This document shows positions 8,514 to 16,466 of a stretch of 64,000 nt of DNA, in pieces. Numbering within the stretch: the stretch's first letter is position 1; every line of letters starts with the position of its first letter. The translations under genes were made by a program, and so were the position numbers. Below the pieces are notes generated by a model. It was not told the origin of the DNA. It ran no database searches and saw nothing but the letters and a program-made list of their open reading frames with translations. This DNA comes from Nodosilinea sp. FACHB-131. Its GTDB lineage: Bacteria; Cyanobacteriota; Cyanobacteriia; Phormidesmidales; Phormidesmidaceae. Location of the stretch: the NCBI RefSeq assembly GCF_014695395.1, contig NZ_JACJOF010000007.1, positions 1 through 64,000 of the forward strand, written 5' to 3'.

Positions 8514-9866
8514 ATGGGGCTGAAGCCAACGGTTGCGTTTAACCACCTGGGCTGCGAAAAAAACCGGGTCGACACCGAGCACATGCTCGGGTTGCTGGTG
8601 CAGGCCGGCTACCAAGTCGATGCCAACGAAGAATTGGCCGACTACGTTGTGGTCAACACCTGTAGTTTTATCCAGGAGGCGCGGGAAGAGTCGGTGCGCA
8701 CCCTGGTGGAGCTGGCCGCCGCTCAAAAGAAAGTTGTGATCACAGGCTGTCTGGCCCAGCACTTTCAAAATGAGTTGCTGGAAGAAATCCCTGAGGCCGT
8801 GGCCTTGGTTGGCACTGGCGACTACAACCGCATCGTCGAAGTGATCGAGCGGGCCGAAGCGGGTGAACGGGTGAAGATTGTTTCCCCCGAGCCCACCTAC
8901 ATTGCCGATGAAACTGTGCCCCGCTACCGCACTACGGCCTCTAGTGTGGCCTACCTGCGCGTGGCGGAGGGCTGCGACTACCGCTGCGCGTTCTGCATTA
9001 TTCCGCACCTACGGGGCAATCAGCGATCGCGCCCCATCGAGTCCATCGTGGCTGAGGCTCACCAGCTGGCCGCCGAGGGCGTGCAGGAGCTAGTGCTGAT
9101 CTCCCAAATCACCACCAACTACGGTATGGATCTCTACGGCAAGCCTCGCCTCGCCGAGCTGCTGCGGGCGCTGGGTGAAGTAGACGTGCCCTGGGTGCGC
9201 ATGCACTACGCCTATCCCACCGGCCTCACCCCCGACGTGCTGGCCGCCATTCGCGAAACCCCCAACGTGCTGCCCTACCTCGATCTGCCCCTGCAGCACT
9301 CCCATCCCGAGGTGCTGCGGGCCATGAACCGACCCTGGCAGGGGCAAGTTAACGACAATGTTATTCACCGCATTAAAGACGCCCTGCCCGAGGCCGTGCT
9401 GCGCACCACCTTTATTGTTGGGTTCCCGGGCGAAACTGAAGCCCACGTCGAGCATCTGCTGGAGTTTGTAGAGCGCCATCGGTTTGACCATGTTGGCGTG
9501 TTCAGCTTTTCTGCTGAGGAAGGCACCCCTGCCTACAGCCTGCCCAACCAAGTGCCCCAGGAAGAGCGCGATCGCCGTCGTGAGGCGCTCATGCTGGCCC
9601 AGCAGCCCATTGCCTGGGAGCACAACCGTGCCCACATTGGCCGCGTAGTAGATGTGTTGATTGAGCAAGAGAACCCAGCCACGGGCATGGCGATCGGACG
9701 CAGCGATCGCTTTGCCCCCGAGGTTGACGGTCTGGTCTATGTGACCGGCACCGCTCCCCTCAACCAGATTGTCCCTGTCAAAATTACCGCCGCTGACACC
9801 TACGACCTGTTTGGCGAAATCGTCGCGCTCCCGTCCGCAGAGCCCTTGCTAAGTCTGGCTCGCTGA
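8514..9866 (+). CDS. rimO: Ribosomal protein S12 methylthiotransferase RimO
   Basis: A radical-SAM methylthiotransferase that adds a methylthio group to an Asp of ribosomal protein S12. The N-terminal UPF0004 domain begins [14 protein letters not shown], has VVNTCSF and ITGCLAQ, the three cysteines that hold the auxiliary cluster. The radical-SAM core has CDYRCAFC (CxxxCxxC), and the C-terminal TRAM-like part follows [11 protein letters not shown]. 450 residues, normal for RimO; the GCEKN and [13 protein letters not shown] signatures favour RimO over MiaB. The frame is open nine codons further upstream (8487), but the ATG at 8514 fits the family start. Confidence 0.93.
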   Translation: MGLKPTVAFNHLGCEKNRVDTEHMLGLLVQAGYQVDANEELADYVVVNTCSFIQEAREESVRTLVELAAAQKKVVITGCLAQHFQNELLEEIPEAVALVGTGDYNRIVEVIERAEAGERVKIVSPEPTYIADETVPRYRTTASSVAYLRVAEGCDYRCAFCIIPHLRGNQRSRPIESIVAEAHQLAAEGVQELVLISQITTNYGMDLYGKPRLAELLRALGEVDVPWVRMHYAYPTGLTPDVLAAIRETPNVLPYLDLPLQHSHPEVLRAMNRPWQGQVNDNVIHRIKDALPEAVLRTTFIVGFPGETEAHVEHLLEFVERHRFDHVGVFSFSAEEGTPAYSLPNQVPQEERDRRREALMLAQQPIAWEHNRAHIGRVVDVLIEQENPATGMAIGRSDRFAPEVDGLVYVTGTAPLNQIVPVKITAADTYDLFGEIVALPSAEPLLSLAR

Positions 9867-9912
9867 GTTCTGTCAATATTTTGTTTTTTGTTCACTGCTT
9901 CAAGGAATCATC

Positions 9913-11322
9913 ATGACCTTATCGTTTGCCAGTTTGGGGTTATCTGCAGCCCGCGTTAGCCATCTCGAAAGTATGGGCTATGACGAACCCACCGCTATTC
10001 AGGCAGAGGCCATTCCCCACCTGCTCTCAGGGCGAGACTTGATCGGTCAGGCCCAAACCGGCACCGGCAAGACTGCCGCCTTTGCTTTGCCCCTAATGGA
10101 GCAGGTTGACGCTAGCAACCCCGCCGTGCAGGTGCTAGTGCTGACGCCCACCCGCGAGTTGGCTATTCAGGTCTGCCAAGCCATGCGCGGCTTTCGCATC
10201 GACGGTCGGCCCAAGGTGCTAGCCATTTACGGTGGCCAGTCCATCGAGCGCCAGCAGGAGCAGCTGCGGCGGGGCACTCAGATTGTAGTGGGCACCCCGG
10301 GCCGCGTGCTCGATATGCTCAATCGGGGCAGCCTATCCCTCAAGAGCTTAGGTTGGCTTGTGCTCGACGAGGCCGATGAAATGCTCAACATGGGCTTCAT
10401 TCAAGACGTCGAAAAAATTCTCAGCAAGGCCCCCGCTGAGCGGCAAACCGCCTTTTTCTCTGCCACCATGGCCCCAGCCATTCGGGAACTAGCTACCAAG
10501 TTTTTGCAGTCTCCTGTGACCGTCACGGTGCAGTCGCCCAAGGCCTCACCCAAGCAGATTCAGCAGGTGAGCTACATCGTGCCTCGAGGCTGGACCAAGG
10601 TACGTGCCCTCCAGCCCATCCTAGAGCTAGAGGATCCTGAAACCGCGATCATCTTTGTGCGCACCCGGCGCACCGCTGGCGATCTCACCCGCCAGCTTCA
10701 AGCGGCGGGCTACAGCGTCGATGAGTACCATGGTGACCTTAGCCAGTCCCAGCGTGAACGGCTGCTGATGCGGTTTCGCCAGCAGCAGGTGAAGCTGGTA
10801 GTTGCCACCGATATCGCTGCCCGGGGTCTGCACGTCGACGATCTCACCCACGTGATCAACTTCGACATGCCCGACGCCATGGAGAGCTACGTGCACCGCA
10901 TCGGCCGCACCGGACGGGCGGGCAAGAAAGGCGTGGCGATTTCCCTGGTGACACCCCTAGAAAAGTACAAGCTGCGGCAGATTGAGCGCCATACTAAGCA
11001 GCCAATGACTCTGGTCAAAATTCCCACACGGGCTGAAATTGCCGCCCGCAACCTGGAGCGCCTGCGCAGTCAGGTGCGCGAGGCAATCACCAGCGAGCGG
11101 CTGGCGTCATTTTTGCCGATAGTGTCTCAGCTCAGTGAAGAGTACGACCTGCGTACCGTTGCTGCCGCTGCTTTGCAGATGGCCTATGATCAGACTGTCC
11201 CAGCTTGGCAGCGCGAGCACCACAGCAGCGAACCCGAGGTGTCTGAGGGTGGTGTGCCCCTACCCAAAAAACGCAAAGGGATCTCCTCCGAGCCGCGCGA
11301 GGTCAGCAAGGCTAAGGAATAG
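9913..11322 (+). CDS. DEAD-box ATP-dependent RNA helicase (DeaD/CrhR-like)
   Basis: All core motifs are visible in order: Q motif (PTAIQAEAIP), AQTGTGKTAAF, PTRELAIQ, TPGRVLD, DEADEML, SAT, IIFVRTRR, ATDIAARGLHV and HRIGRTGRAG. A basic 100-residue C-terminal extension ends in a Lys/Arg-rich tail (PKKRKG). Such helicases remodel RNA during ribosome assembly and in the cold; cyanobacterial CrhR-type enzymes are redox- and cold-regulated. AAGGA precedes the ATG. It lies 46 bases after rimO, and the T-rich gap (9886-9892) could be a short leader. Which subfamily it belongs to needs an alignment. Confidence 0.9.
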   Translation: MTLSFASLGLSAARVSHLESMGYDEPTAIQAEAIPHLLSGRDLIGQAQTGTGKTAAFALPLMEQVDASNPAVQVLVLTPTRELAIQVCQAMRGFRIDGRPKVLAIYGGQSIERQQEQLRRGTQIVVGTPGRVLDMLNRGSLSLKSLGWLVLDEADEMLNMGFIQDVEKILSKAPAERQTAFFSATMAPAIRELATKFLQSPVTVTVQSPKASPKQIQQVSYIVPRGWTKVRALQPILELEDPETAIIFVRTRRTAGDLTRQLQAAGYSVDEYHGDLSQSQRERLLMRFRQQQVKLVVATDIAARGLHVDDLTHVINFDMPDAMESYVHRIGRTGRAGKKGVAISLVTPLEKYKLRQIERHTKQPMTLVKIPTRAEIAARNLERLRSQVREAITSERLASFLPIVSQLSEEYDLRTVAAAALQMAYDQTVPAWQREHHSSEPEVSEGGVPLPKKRKGISSEPREVSKAKE

Positions 11323-11339
11323 AGGAATTACTTGCCGCC

Positions 11340-11381
11340 AAATCGTTGTTGGACGCTGCACGCAGCGTCCAACAACGATTT
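11340..11381. repeat. Near-perfect 42-nt palindrome after the helicase gene
   Basis: A 20-base arm at 11340-11359 (AAATCGTTGTTGGACGCTGC) is exactly complementary to 11362-11381 around a two-base centre (AC). It begins 17 bases after the helicase stop. The descending arm ends in only three Ts, then C-rich sequence, so it may act as a terminator but looks more like a mobile palindromic repeat. Confidence 0.7.
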
Positions 11382-11519
11382 CCCAACCCAACAATTTATA
11401 TTGCGGGTTGCGTTGACCGATTGAGTTTGATTGCGTATGCCAGCACACAGCATCTCCCGTAGGGCATCCTAAGATTAGGGAAAGGTCAGGTTAACCCCGA
11501 AATTAGGGAGGTGACCATT

Positions 11520-11717
11520 ATGCTGGTGCTAATGACCGACAACCAACTCATCTCGCCCCAGACCGTGTGCTGCAACTGCCTAATGGCCGATCGCCACGGG
11601 CAGCCCCGCTGGCAGCAGGGCAAACTGCGCTGTGGTCGCCCAGTGACCAGTCTAGACCAAGCTCAGCCCGCTCAATTTGAGTGCCAGATGGGCTTTCGGG
11701 TGGCTGATATTGGTTAA
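11520..11717 (+). CDS. Small Cys-containing protein of unknown function
   Basis: A 65-residue protein with a CCNC cluster near residue 18, another Cys in LRCGRP and a last one in FECQMGFRVADIG. The spacing would allow a zinc site, but this is inference. The start was chosen at the ATG at 11520 because GGGAGGTG lies seven bases upstream; the frame also has a GTG at 11511 inside that ribosome-binding site. It looks like a conserved cyanobacterial small protein, although I cannot name a family. Confidence 0.65.
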   Translation: MLVLMTDNQLISPQTVCCNCLMADRHGQPRWQQGKLRCGRPVTSLDQAQPAQFECQMGFRVADIG

Positions 11718-11866
11718 AGATCACAAGTTGAGGGTGGAGATGCGGAACCCCATAGGGTTGTTCTCCGTACCCTGAACCGTATACCTCGTCTCTCCGGCAA
11801 ATCATAGATTTACGATATGGTAAGGCTATAGCCTGGTAGCCCTTAGCGTTTGTCTGGAGAAAACCA

Positions 11867-12361
11867 ATGACCTGGAGCAGTTCCCCAAATCCCACTATCT
11901 TGGATCGCATTCTGGCGGCCCTGCCCTATATTTTGCCGGTTACGGCTGGGCTACCCTACGGCCTTCAGCTAATTAGCCAGTTTCCGGTGTTTGGGTTTTT
12001 GCTGCTGCCCCTGTCTCCCCTAATTGCCGTCTATGGTACCCTAGAGAGCACAATTCCCTTCTTTGGGCTGATCGTGTTTTTTGCGTTAATCTTGCTGGTC
12101 GTGCGCAACGAAAACATCAGCCGATTTATTCGCTTTAACACTATGCAAGCGATTTTGCTGAGCATTATTTTGGCGGTGTTTAGCCTTATTCTCAGCCTGC
12201 TAGACCCCAGCCTGTTTGGGGAACTGCTGTTTAGCACGCTGTCCAATATGTTGTTTCTCGGCATGTTGATTTCGGTTGGCTACTCTTTGGTGCAGACCTT
12301 CCGGGGTCTCTATGCCGAGATCCCAACGATTTCAGAGGCTGTGCACATGCAGGTGCGCTAG
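11867..12361 (+). CDS. Tic20 family membrane protein
   Basis: A 164-residue protein with four hydrophobic segments: roughly residues 14-32, 42-60, 65-80 and 100-150, the last containing two helices. Characteristic Tic20-like features are LDRILAALPYILP at the start and the stretch NISRFIRFNTMQAILL in the middle. Tic20 is a channel component of the chloroplast inner-envelope translocon; the cyanobacterial relatives' role is not established. GGAG precedes the ATG. The 3' end overlaps the convergent FAH-family gene by four bases. Confidence 0.85.
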   Translation: MTWSSSPNPTILDRILAALPYILPVTAGLPYGLQLISQFPVFGFLLLPLSPLIAVYGTLESTIPFFGLIVFFALILLVVRNENISRFIRFNTMQAILLSIILAVFSLILSLLDPSLFGELLFSTLSNMLFLGMLISVGYSLVQTFRGLYAEIPTISEAVHMQVR

Positions 12362-13134
12362 GGGCGCAAAGCCACAGTATTCTCGAGCGCGCCAATACCT
12401 TCGATTTCTATTCTGATCTGGTCACCAACCCTAAGCGGACCGACCCCGGCTGGGGTACCCGTTAGGATCACGTCTCCGGGCAGCAGGGTCATAATCTCGC
12501 TGATGTAGGACACCAGGTAGTCAGGGCTGTAGATCATTTCTTCGATCGAGGCTGACTGTACGGGTGCTGCTTGGCCGTTGAGAAAGGTCTGAAGCAGCGC
12601 TCCGGCGCTGAGCTCTCGCACAATCCAGGGGCCGAGGGGGCAAAAGGTATCAAAACCCTTGGCGCGGGTCCACTGGCTGTCGCGCTTTTGCAGGTCACGG
12701 GCGGTGACGTCGTTGGCGATGGTGTAACCCCAAATTTTGGCGCGGGCGGCTTCGGGCGGTACATGGGCGCAGCGATCGCCAATTACTACGGCCAACTCGC
12801 CTTCATAGTCGACTTGAGCCGATTGGGGCGGGTAGTAAATGGGAGCCCCAGTGGCGGTGACCGCTGTTGAGGGCTTGATAAATAGCAGGGGCTCGGGCGG
12901 GGTTTCGGTACCCATCTCGGCGGCGTGGGCGGCATAGTTTTTCCCCACAGCCACTACCTTGGAGGGGGCACAGGGGGCCAGCAGGTCATAGCTGCCGGGC
13001 AATAGCTCGATCTCGGTGGGCTGTCCCTGTAACCAGGGGGGTGCATCTAGCACCTGCACACTGCGATCGGGGCGCAGCAGGCCATAATGCAGTTGCCCGG
13101 TTTGAGACTGAACCCTAACGTAGCGTTGCGCCAT
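12358..13134 (-). CDS. Fumarylacetoacetate hydrolase (FAH) family protein
   Basis: A 258-residue protein with the FAH fold. An N-terminal small domain precedes VAVGKNYAAHAAEMG and LLFIKPSTAV. The metal-binding acidic residues lie in VDYEGELAVVIG and in VTARDLQKRDSQWTRAKGFDTFCPLGPW, and the signature VILTGTPAGVG lies near the end. Relatives include acylpyruvases, oxaloacetate decarboxylases and 2-hydroxyhepta-2,4-diene-dioate isomerases; the substrate cannot be told from sequence. It overlaps tic20 tail to tail by four bases. Confidence 0.85.
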   Translation of the reverse strand: MAQRYVRVQSQTGQLHYGLLRPDRSVQVLDAPPWLQGQPTEIELLPGSYDLLAPCAPSKVVAVGKNYAAHAAEMGTETPPEPLLFIKPSTAVTATGAPIYYPPQSAQVDYEGELAVVIGDRCAHVPPEAARAKIWGYTIANDVTARDLQKRDSQWTRAKGFDTFCPLGPWIVRELSAGALLQTFLNGQAAPVQSASIEEMIYSPDYLVSYISEIMTLLPGDVILTGTPAGVGPLRVGDQIRIEIEGIGALENTVALRP

Positions 13135-13228
13135 AATTTTCTAACTCTTGGCCTGCTAATTCTTGGTATGATTGTAGATCCTTGTCTTTGCGCCAATACG
13201 TGAGGCATGGGTAAGCGAGTGGCTAAGC

Positions 13229-13270
13229 GGCTGCAAAGGCTTATTTATGCCTATTTTTGGCTGCAAAGGC
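13229..13270 (+). repeat. 12-mer direct repeat in the rpsF leader
   Basis: GGCTGCAAAGGC occurs at 13229-13240 and again at 13259-13270, exactly 30 bases apart. Between them AGGC and GCCT flank an AT-rich loop followed by five Ts. The second copy ends 23 bases before the rpsF start. It may be part of a leader structure. Confidence 0.5.
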
Positions 13271-13293
13271 CACTATGTCCACAAGGAGTTTTC

Positions 13294-13680
13294 ATGACAG
13301 CCTACATGTACGAGACAATGTACATCCTGCGCCCCGATCTAAATGATGAGGCGATTGATGCGACTATTGGCAAATATCAAACCATGCTGAAGGACCAGGG
13401 TGCTTCAATTTTGGAGACCCAGCACCGGGGCAAGCGCCGTTTGGCCTACGAAATTAATCGCCACCGCGAAGGCATCTATATTCAGATGAACTATACCGGG
13501 CCTGGGGGGGCGATCGCACCTCTCGAGCGCGCCATGCGTCTGAGTGAGGAAGTTATTCGCTTTTTGACCGTTAAGCAAGAGTCTGACGAACCTCTGCCTG
13601 AAGCGGTCGAAGAACCCGCTGAGGCCGTTGCCGCCGTTGCCGCCGACGACGCCACCGTTGCTACTGGCGAAGAAGAGTAG
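13294..13680 (+). CDS. rpsF: 30S ribosomal protein S6
   Basis: The mature start is the ATG at 13294, preceded by AAGGAG; the frame happens to be open further upstream. The product (128 residues) has the S6 signature [11 protein letters not shown], then [22 protein letters not shown], and an acidic Ala/Glu/Val-rich tail after the S6 fold, common in cyanobacteria. S6 binds the 16S central domain together with S18. There is no rpsR next to it, and a terminator follows, so rpsF is a single-gene unit here. Confidence 0.95.
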   Translation: MTAYMYETMYILRPDLNDEAIDATIGKYQTMLKDQGASILETQHRGKRRLAYEINRHREGIYIQMNYTGPGGAIAPLERAMRLSEEVIRFLTVKQESDEPLPEAVEEPAEAVAAVAADDATVATGEEE

Positions 13681-13708
13681 AACTGACTTCACCGTAAAAT
13701 GCCTATTT

Positions 13709-13758
13709 GCCGCTGGTCAGTCTGCCTTAGGGAAGAGATTGACCAGCGGCTTTGATTT
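13709..13758 (+). terminator. Terminator of rpsF
   Basis: GCCGCTGGTCA (13709-13719) pairs with TGACCAGCGGC (13740-13750), followed by TTTGATTT. It lies 29 bases after the rpsF stop. The 200 bases from here to the next gene hold no other clear feature. Confidence 0.75.
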
Positions 13759-13963
13759 AGAGGTCGGCCAGTTTAATTTTGAGTGTGCCAACTTTTCAAA
13801 CAGGTGCTATAAATTAGCAGCAACTCAATCCAACCCTGCCAAAGTCTTGCTGTGGTCACCCAACATTATTTTGGGTGCAGCTAGTTGAGCCGGGATAGAG
13901 AGCATAGTTCAGGCTTTTGGTGCATCGGGTAGCAGGTTAGTCGTTTGGTGTGGGAGTAATCTT

Positions 13964-14509
13964 GTGGCGCAGTCTTCATATGCTGATATGAACGAGCAGC
14001 AGGCAGAAATTGCCCGGCTCGAATCTGAGCTGGCCATTCGTGACCAGCTGGTGCAGCAGCTTTCTCAAGAACTGTTTCGCCTAGTGAAAGGCAACACTGG
14101 GTTTGTGCCCAGCCCCGAGATGTCTGAGCAGCACCAGGCGGAGATGACGGCTCTGCGCGATCAGCTGCGGGGGGTTGAAAAGCAGATTGACTTTTACCAG
14201 GGGCAGCTAGAAGAGCGCGACGGTGAAGTGCTGCAGCTGCGGCAAACGGTGCAAGAGTTGACCGATCGCACCCGCATGTTGGAGCAGGTCGTACAAGAAC
14301 TGCCCACGGTCTATCGACAAAAGTTTGCTGACCGCATGGCGGCGGTTAAGCAGCGGGTAGCCGAAATTCAGCGCGAAAATCGTCAGCTTCAGGCCGAGCT
14401 TCAAAGCGTCAGCTACCGCTTGGCCATGCGTACCCGCCGCAGCCAGCGGTTAGAGCTGCCTACCCTAGAGCAGGATGGCCTAGACGGTATCTCGCTACCG
14501 TCGTTTTAG
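13964..14509 (+). CDS. Coiled-coil hypothetical protein
   Basis: A 181-residue, mostly helical protein. Residues about 10-35 and 55-155 have long heptad-type runs rich in Glu, Gln, Leu and Arg (for example EQQAEIARLESELAIRDQLVQ). A short non-helical loop lies around residue 45 (KGNTGFVPSP), and the end is non-helical. No signal peptide or membrane segment, so probably a cytoplasmic dimer or scaffold. It starts with GTG at 13964 behind GGGAG; ATG at 13988 is an alternative. I do not recognise a named family. Confidence 0.75.
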   Translation: MAQSSYADMNEQQAEIARLESELAIRDQLVQQLSQELFRLVKGNTGFVPSPEMSEQHQAEMTALRDQLRGVEKQIDFYQGQLEERDGEVLQLRQTVQELTDRTRMLEQVVQELPTVYRQKFADRMAAVKQRVAEIQRENRQLQAELQSVSYRLAMRTRRSQRLELPTLEQDGLDGISLPSF

Positions 14510-14571
14510 AGAAAACTTCTGGGGTAGTTCCTCTAGCTATCGGCGTGCCTTAACTAGGGCAGGGCTGTAAC

Positions 14572-15507
14572 TCAATAGCTTTGCCATGCTGGCAACTCGG
14601 CCTTTTCTACGACGTAAGGCGAGGGTATAGCTTGTAGGCTGCCTGTATACACCAGCGATCGGTGCAGCATGGCGGCTACTTCAGCCCGGCTAGCGGGTTG
14701 GTTGGGAGCCAGCGTAGTAATTTTTGGATAGTTGACTACCAGGCCTGCTTCCGTAGCCGCAACTAGCTGACGAATCGCCCAGATTGGGACCTGCTCTCGG
14801 TCGGCGTAGGGCACCAACGCTTCGGTGGCGGCGCGGCTAGACGTTAGCGCTAGCCCATTGGCCAAGGCCACGATCACCTGTATGCGGCTGATAGGTTGGT
14901 TGGGCAGGAAAACCCCCTCTGGATGGCCGTTGAGAAACCCCATTTCTACTGACTTTTGCACGCTGCTGTAGGCCCAGTGATCTGGCTTTAAATCTGGGTA
15001 TGAGGTCTGCACAGGGAGCGGGGAGGGCTCGGGGGGAAGATTAAAGAGCTGGGCCAGCTGAGCGGCAAACTCAGCCCGTGTCATCGCTGCTCCAGGGCGA
15101 AAGGTGCCGTCGGGAAAGCCCGACACTAAATCCCGCCGGGCCAGGTCGGCCAGCAGCGGCCAGGCCCAGTGCTCGGTGTTGAGGTCGTTAAAGTCGGGCT
15201 GGGCCTGCACCAGCGGTAGCTCAGGCCAGGCCTGCTGAGGCGGCAGGGGCTGAGGTATCACCGGGGGCGGCACCGTCAGCGGTGACCCTTGAGGGTGACG
15301 ATGAAACAACCCTTTGAGGCCCCGCACCGGCATCGGGCTGGTGGCTGGGATCAAAGTAGCGCCAGCGTCTGCGGATTGTTTGCTGGTCCAGGCAATTAGG
15401 GTAAGGCCGGTAGCGATCGCCACCAGTCCGACGGGTACTAGCGGGTGCCACCGCAGGCGACGAGTTGACGGCATCTGGGATCGCCGAGGCAAAGGACGCA
15501 ATGGCAT
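14572..15507 (-). CDS. S-layer homology (SLH) domain protein
   Basis: A 311-residue protein with an N-terminal basic patch and one membrane segment (VPVGLVAIATGLTLIAW), a proline-rich linker and three SLH repeats. The repeats begin around FNDLNTEHWAWP, YPDLKPDHWAYS and YADREQVPIWAI, and contain the typical GFPDGTFRPGAAMTRAEFA and LAPNQPASRAEVAAML ends. SLH repeats bind cell-wall polymers, so the protein probably tethers the membrane to peptidoglycan. No porin domain follows, unlike SLH-OprB porins. The last 30 residues are outside the repeats. Confidence 0.85.
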   Translation of the reverse strand: MPLRPLPRRSQMPSTRRLRWHPLVPVGLVAIATGLTLIAWTSKQSADAGATLIPATSPMPVRGLKGLFHRHPQGSPLTVPPPVIPQPLPPQQAWPELPLVQAQPDFNDLNTEHWAWPLLADLARRDLVSGFPDGTFRPGAAMTRAEFAAQLAQLFNLPPEPSPLPVQTSYPDLKPDHWAYSSVQKSVEMGFLNGHPEGVFLPNQPISRIQVIVALANGLALTSSRAATEALVPYADREQVPIWAIRQLVAATEAGLVVNYPKITTLAPNQPASRAEVAAMLHRSLVYTGSLQAIPSPYVVEKAELPAWQSY

Positions 15508-15700
15508 GGGGACAGATGACTGCGGCTGCTACACTAAAGCGAGGTTAGGTCACACTATTGACCAGACTTGTCCCCCTATGATAAGTCTTGCCTAGGGGTT
15601 GAGCCGGTTTGGGTCTAGCGTAAGTTTTGGCTGGCTGGCGGCGTTCCACGTAATGCCGCCAGTCTGTTGCCGGTTAAGCCATGTATCGGACTTAGGAGTA

Positions 15701-16441
15701 ATGGTCAAGGGGAAACAAAAACGCCGGGGATCTCTGGCTGCGATCGTGGCCTTTACCTCCCTAGTCGGGCTGGTGGCAGCTAGCTATGGCCAACGGTCCC
15801 AGGGAGAGGCCCAGGCTATCCTTGCTGGAACCACTGCGACTACCACTCAAGCATTGCCCTCCTACAGTTCCCAGGCCGGCACTCTACTTGACGGTGTGCT
15901 CGCTCCCCTCAGCTCGCTACGGGTGATGCAGCGAGCGATTGCCTTAGCCCCTGGGAGCGATGCCGATGTTGTGCCAACCCTGGCGCTGCTAGCAGCACCT
16001 CTCAAGACTACGGGGCTCGGTCCCATTCGCATCGGTATGGAGCTAGACGATCTGCGGGCGAAAGGGCTCACCCCAGTCCTGATCGAAGACGCCAGCAATG
16101 GTCAGTGTCAGTACTACCGTATTAAAGACCATGGGGAACCCCTTGGGCTGATGGCTATCGACGCTCGGGTGCTGCGGATCGATATTTGGCCAGGCAGTCT
16201 GACAACTACCCGCAGCGGCATCCGAATTGGTTCGACCGAGCAAGATCTAGTGCGGGTCTATGGTGAGCAGCTAGAGGCCGCCGCCAACCCGGTAACCCTC
16301 GGCAAAACCGTCATTTTTACCCCCCAAGATCCCGGTGAAGACGTCTATCGCCTGGTGTTCGAAACCGATGATCAGGGCCGCGTTACCCAGTTTCGCGCCG
16401 GGCAGTTTCCGTCGGTAACCTGGGCTGAAGGCTGCGGTTAG
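15701..16441 (+). CDS. Secreted or membrane-anchored hypothetical protein
   Basis: A basic start (MVKGKQKRRG) leads into a hydrophobic segment (LAAIVAFTSLVGLVAA), giving either a signal peptide or one anchor. After an Ala/Ser/Thr-rich linker comes a domain with GLGPIRIGMELDDL, a Cys in NGQCQYYRI, IRIGSTEQDLVRVYG, a strand-rich middle, and a terminal Cys in WAEGCG; the two Cys may pair. The same GPIRIGM...EGC layout occurs in periplasmic proteins of other bacteria, but I know no function. The ATG at 15701 is preceded by AGGAG; the frame is open back to 15599. Confidence 0.7.
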   Translation: MVKGKQKRRGSLAAIVAFTSLVGLVAASYGQRSQGEAQAILAGTTATTTQALPSYSSQAGTLLDGVLAPLSSLRVMQRAIALAPGSDADVVPTLALLAAPLKTTGLGPIRIGMELDDLRAKGLTPVLIEDASNGQCQYYRIKDHGEPLGLMAIDARVLRIDIWPGSLTTTRSGIRIGSTEQDLVRVYGEQLEAAANPVTLGKTVIFTPQDPGEDVYRLVFETDDQGRVTQFRAGQFPSVTWAEGCG

Positions 16442-16466
16442 GTGCGATGAGCGCCGTTGGACAGAG

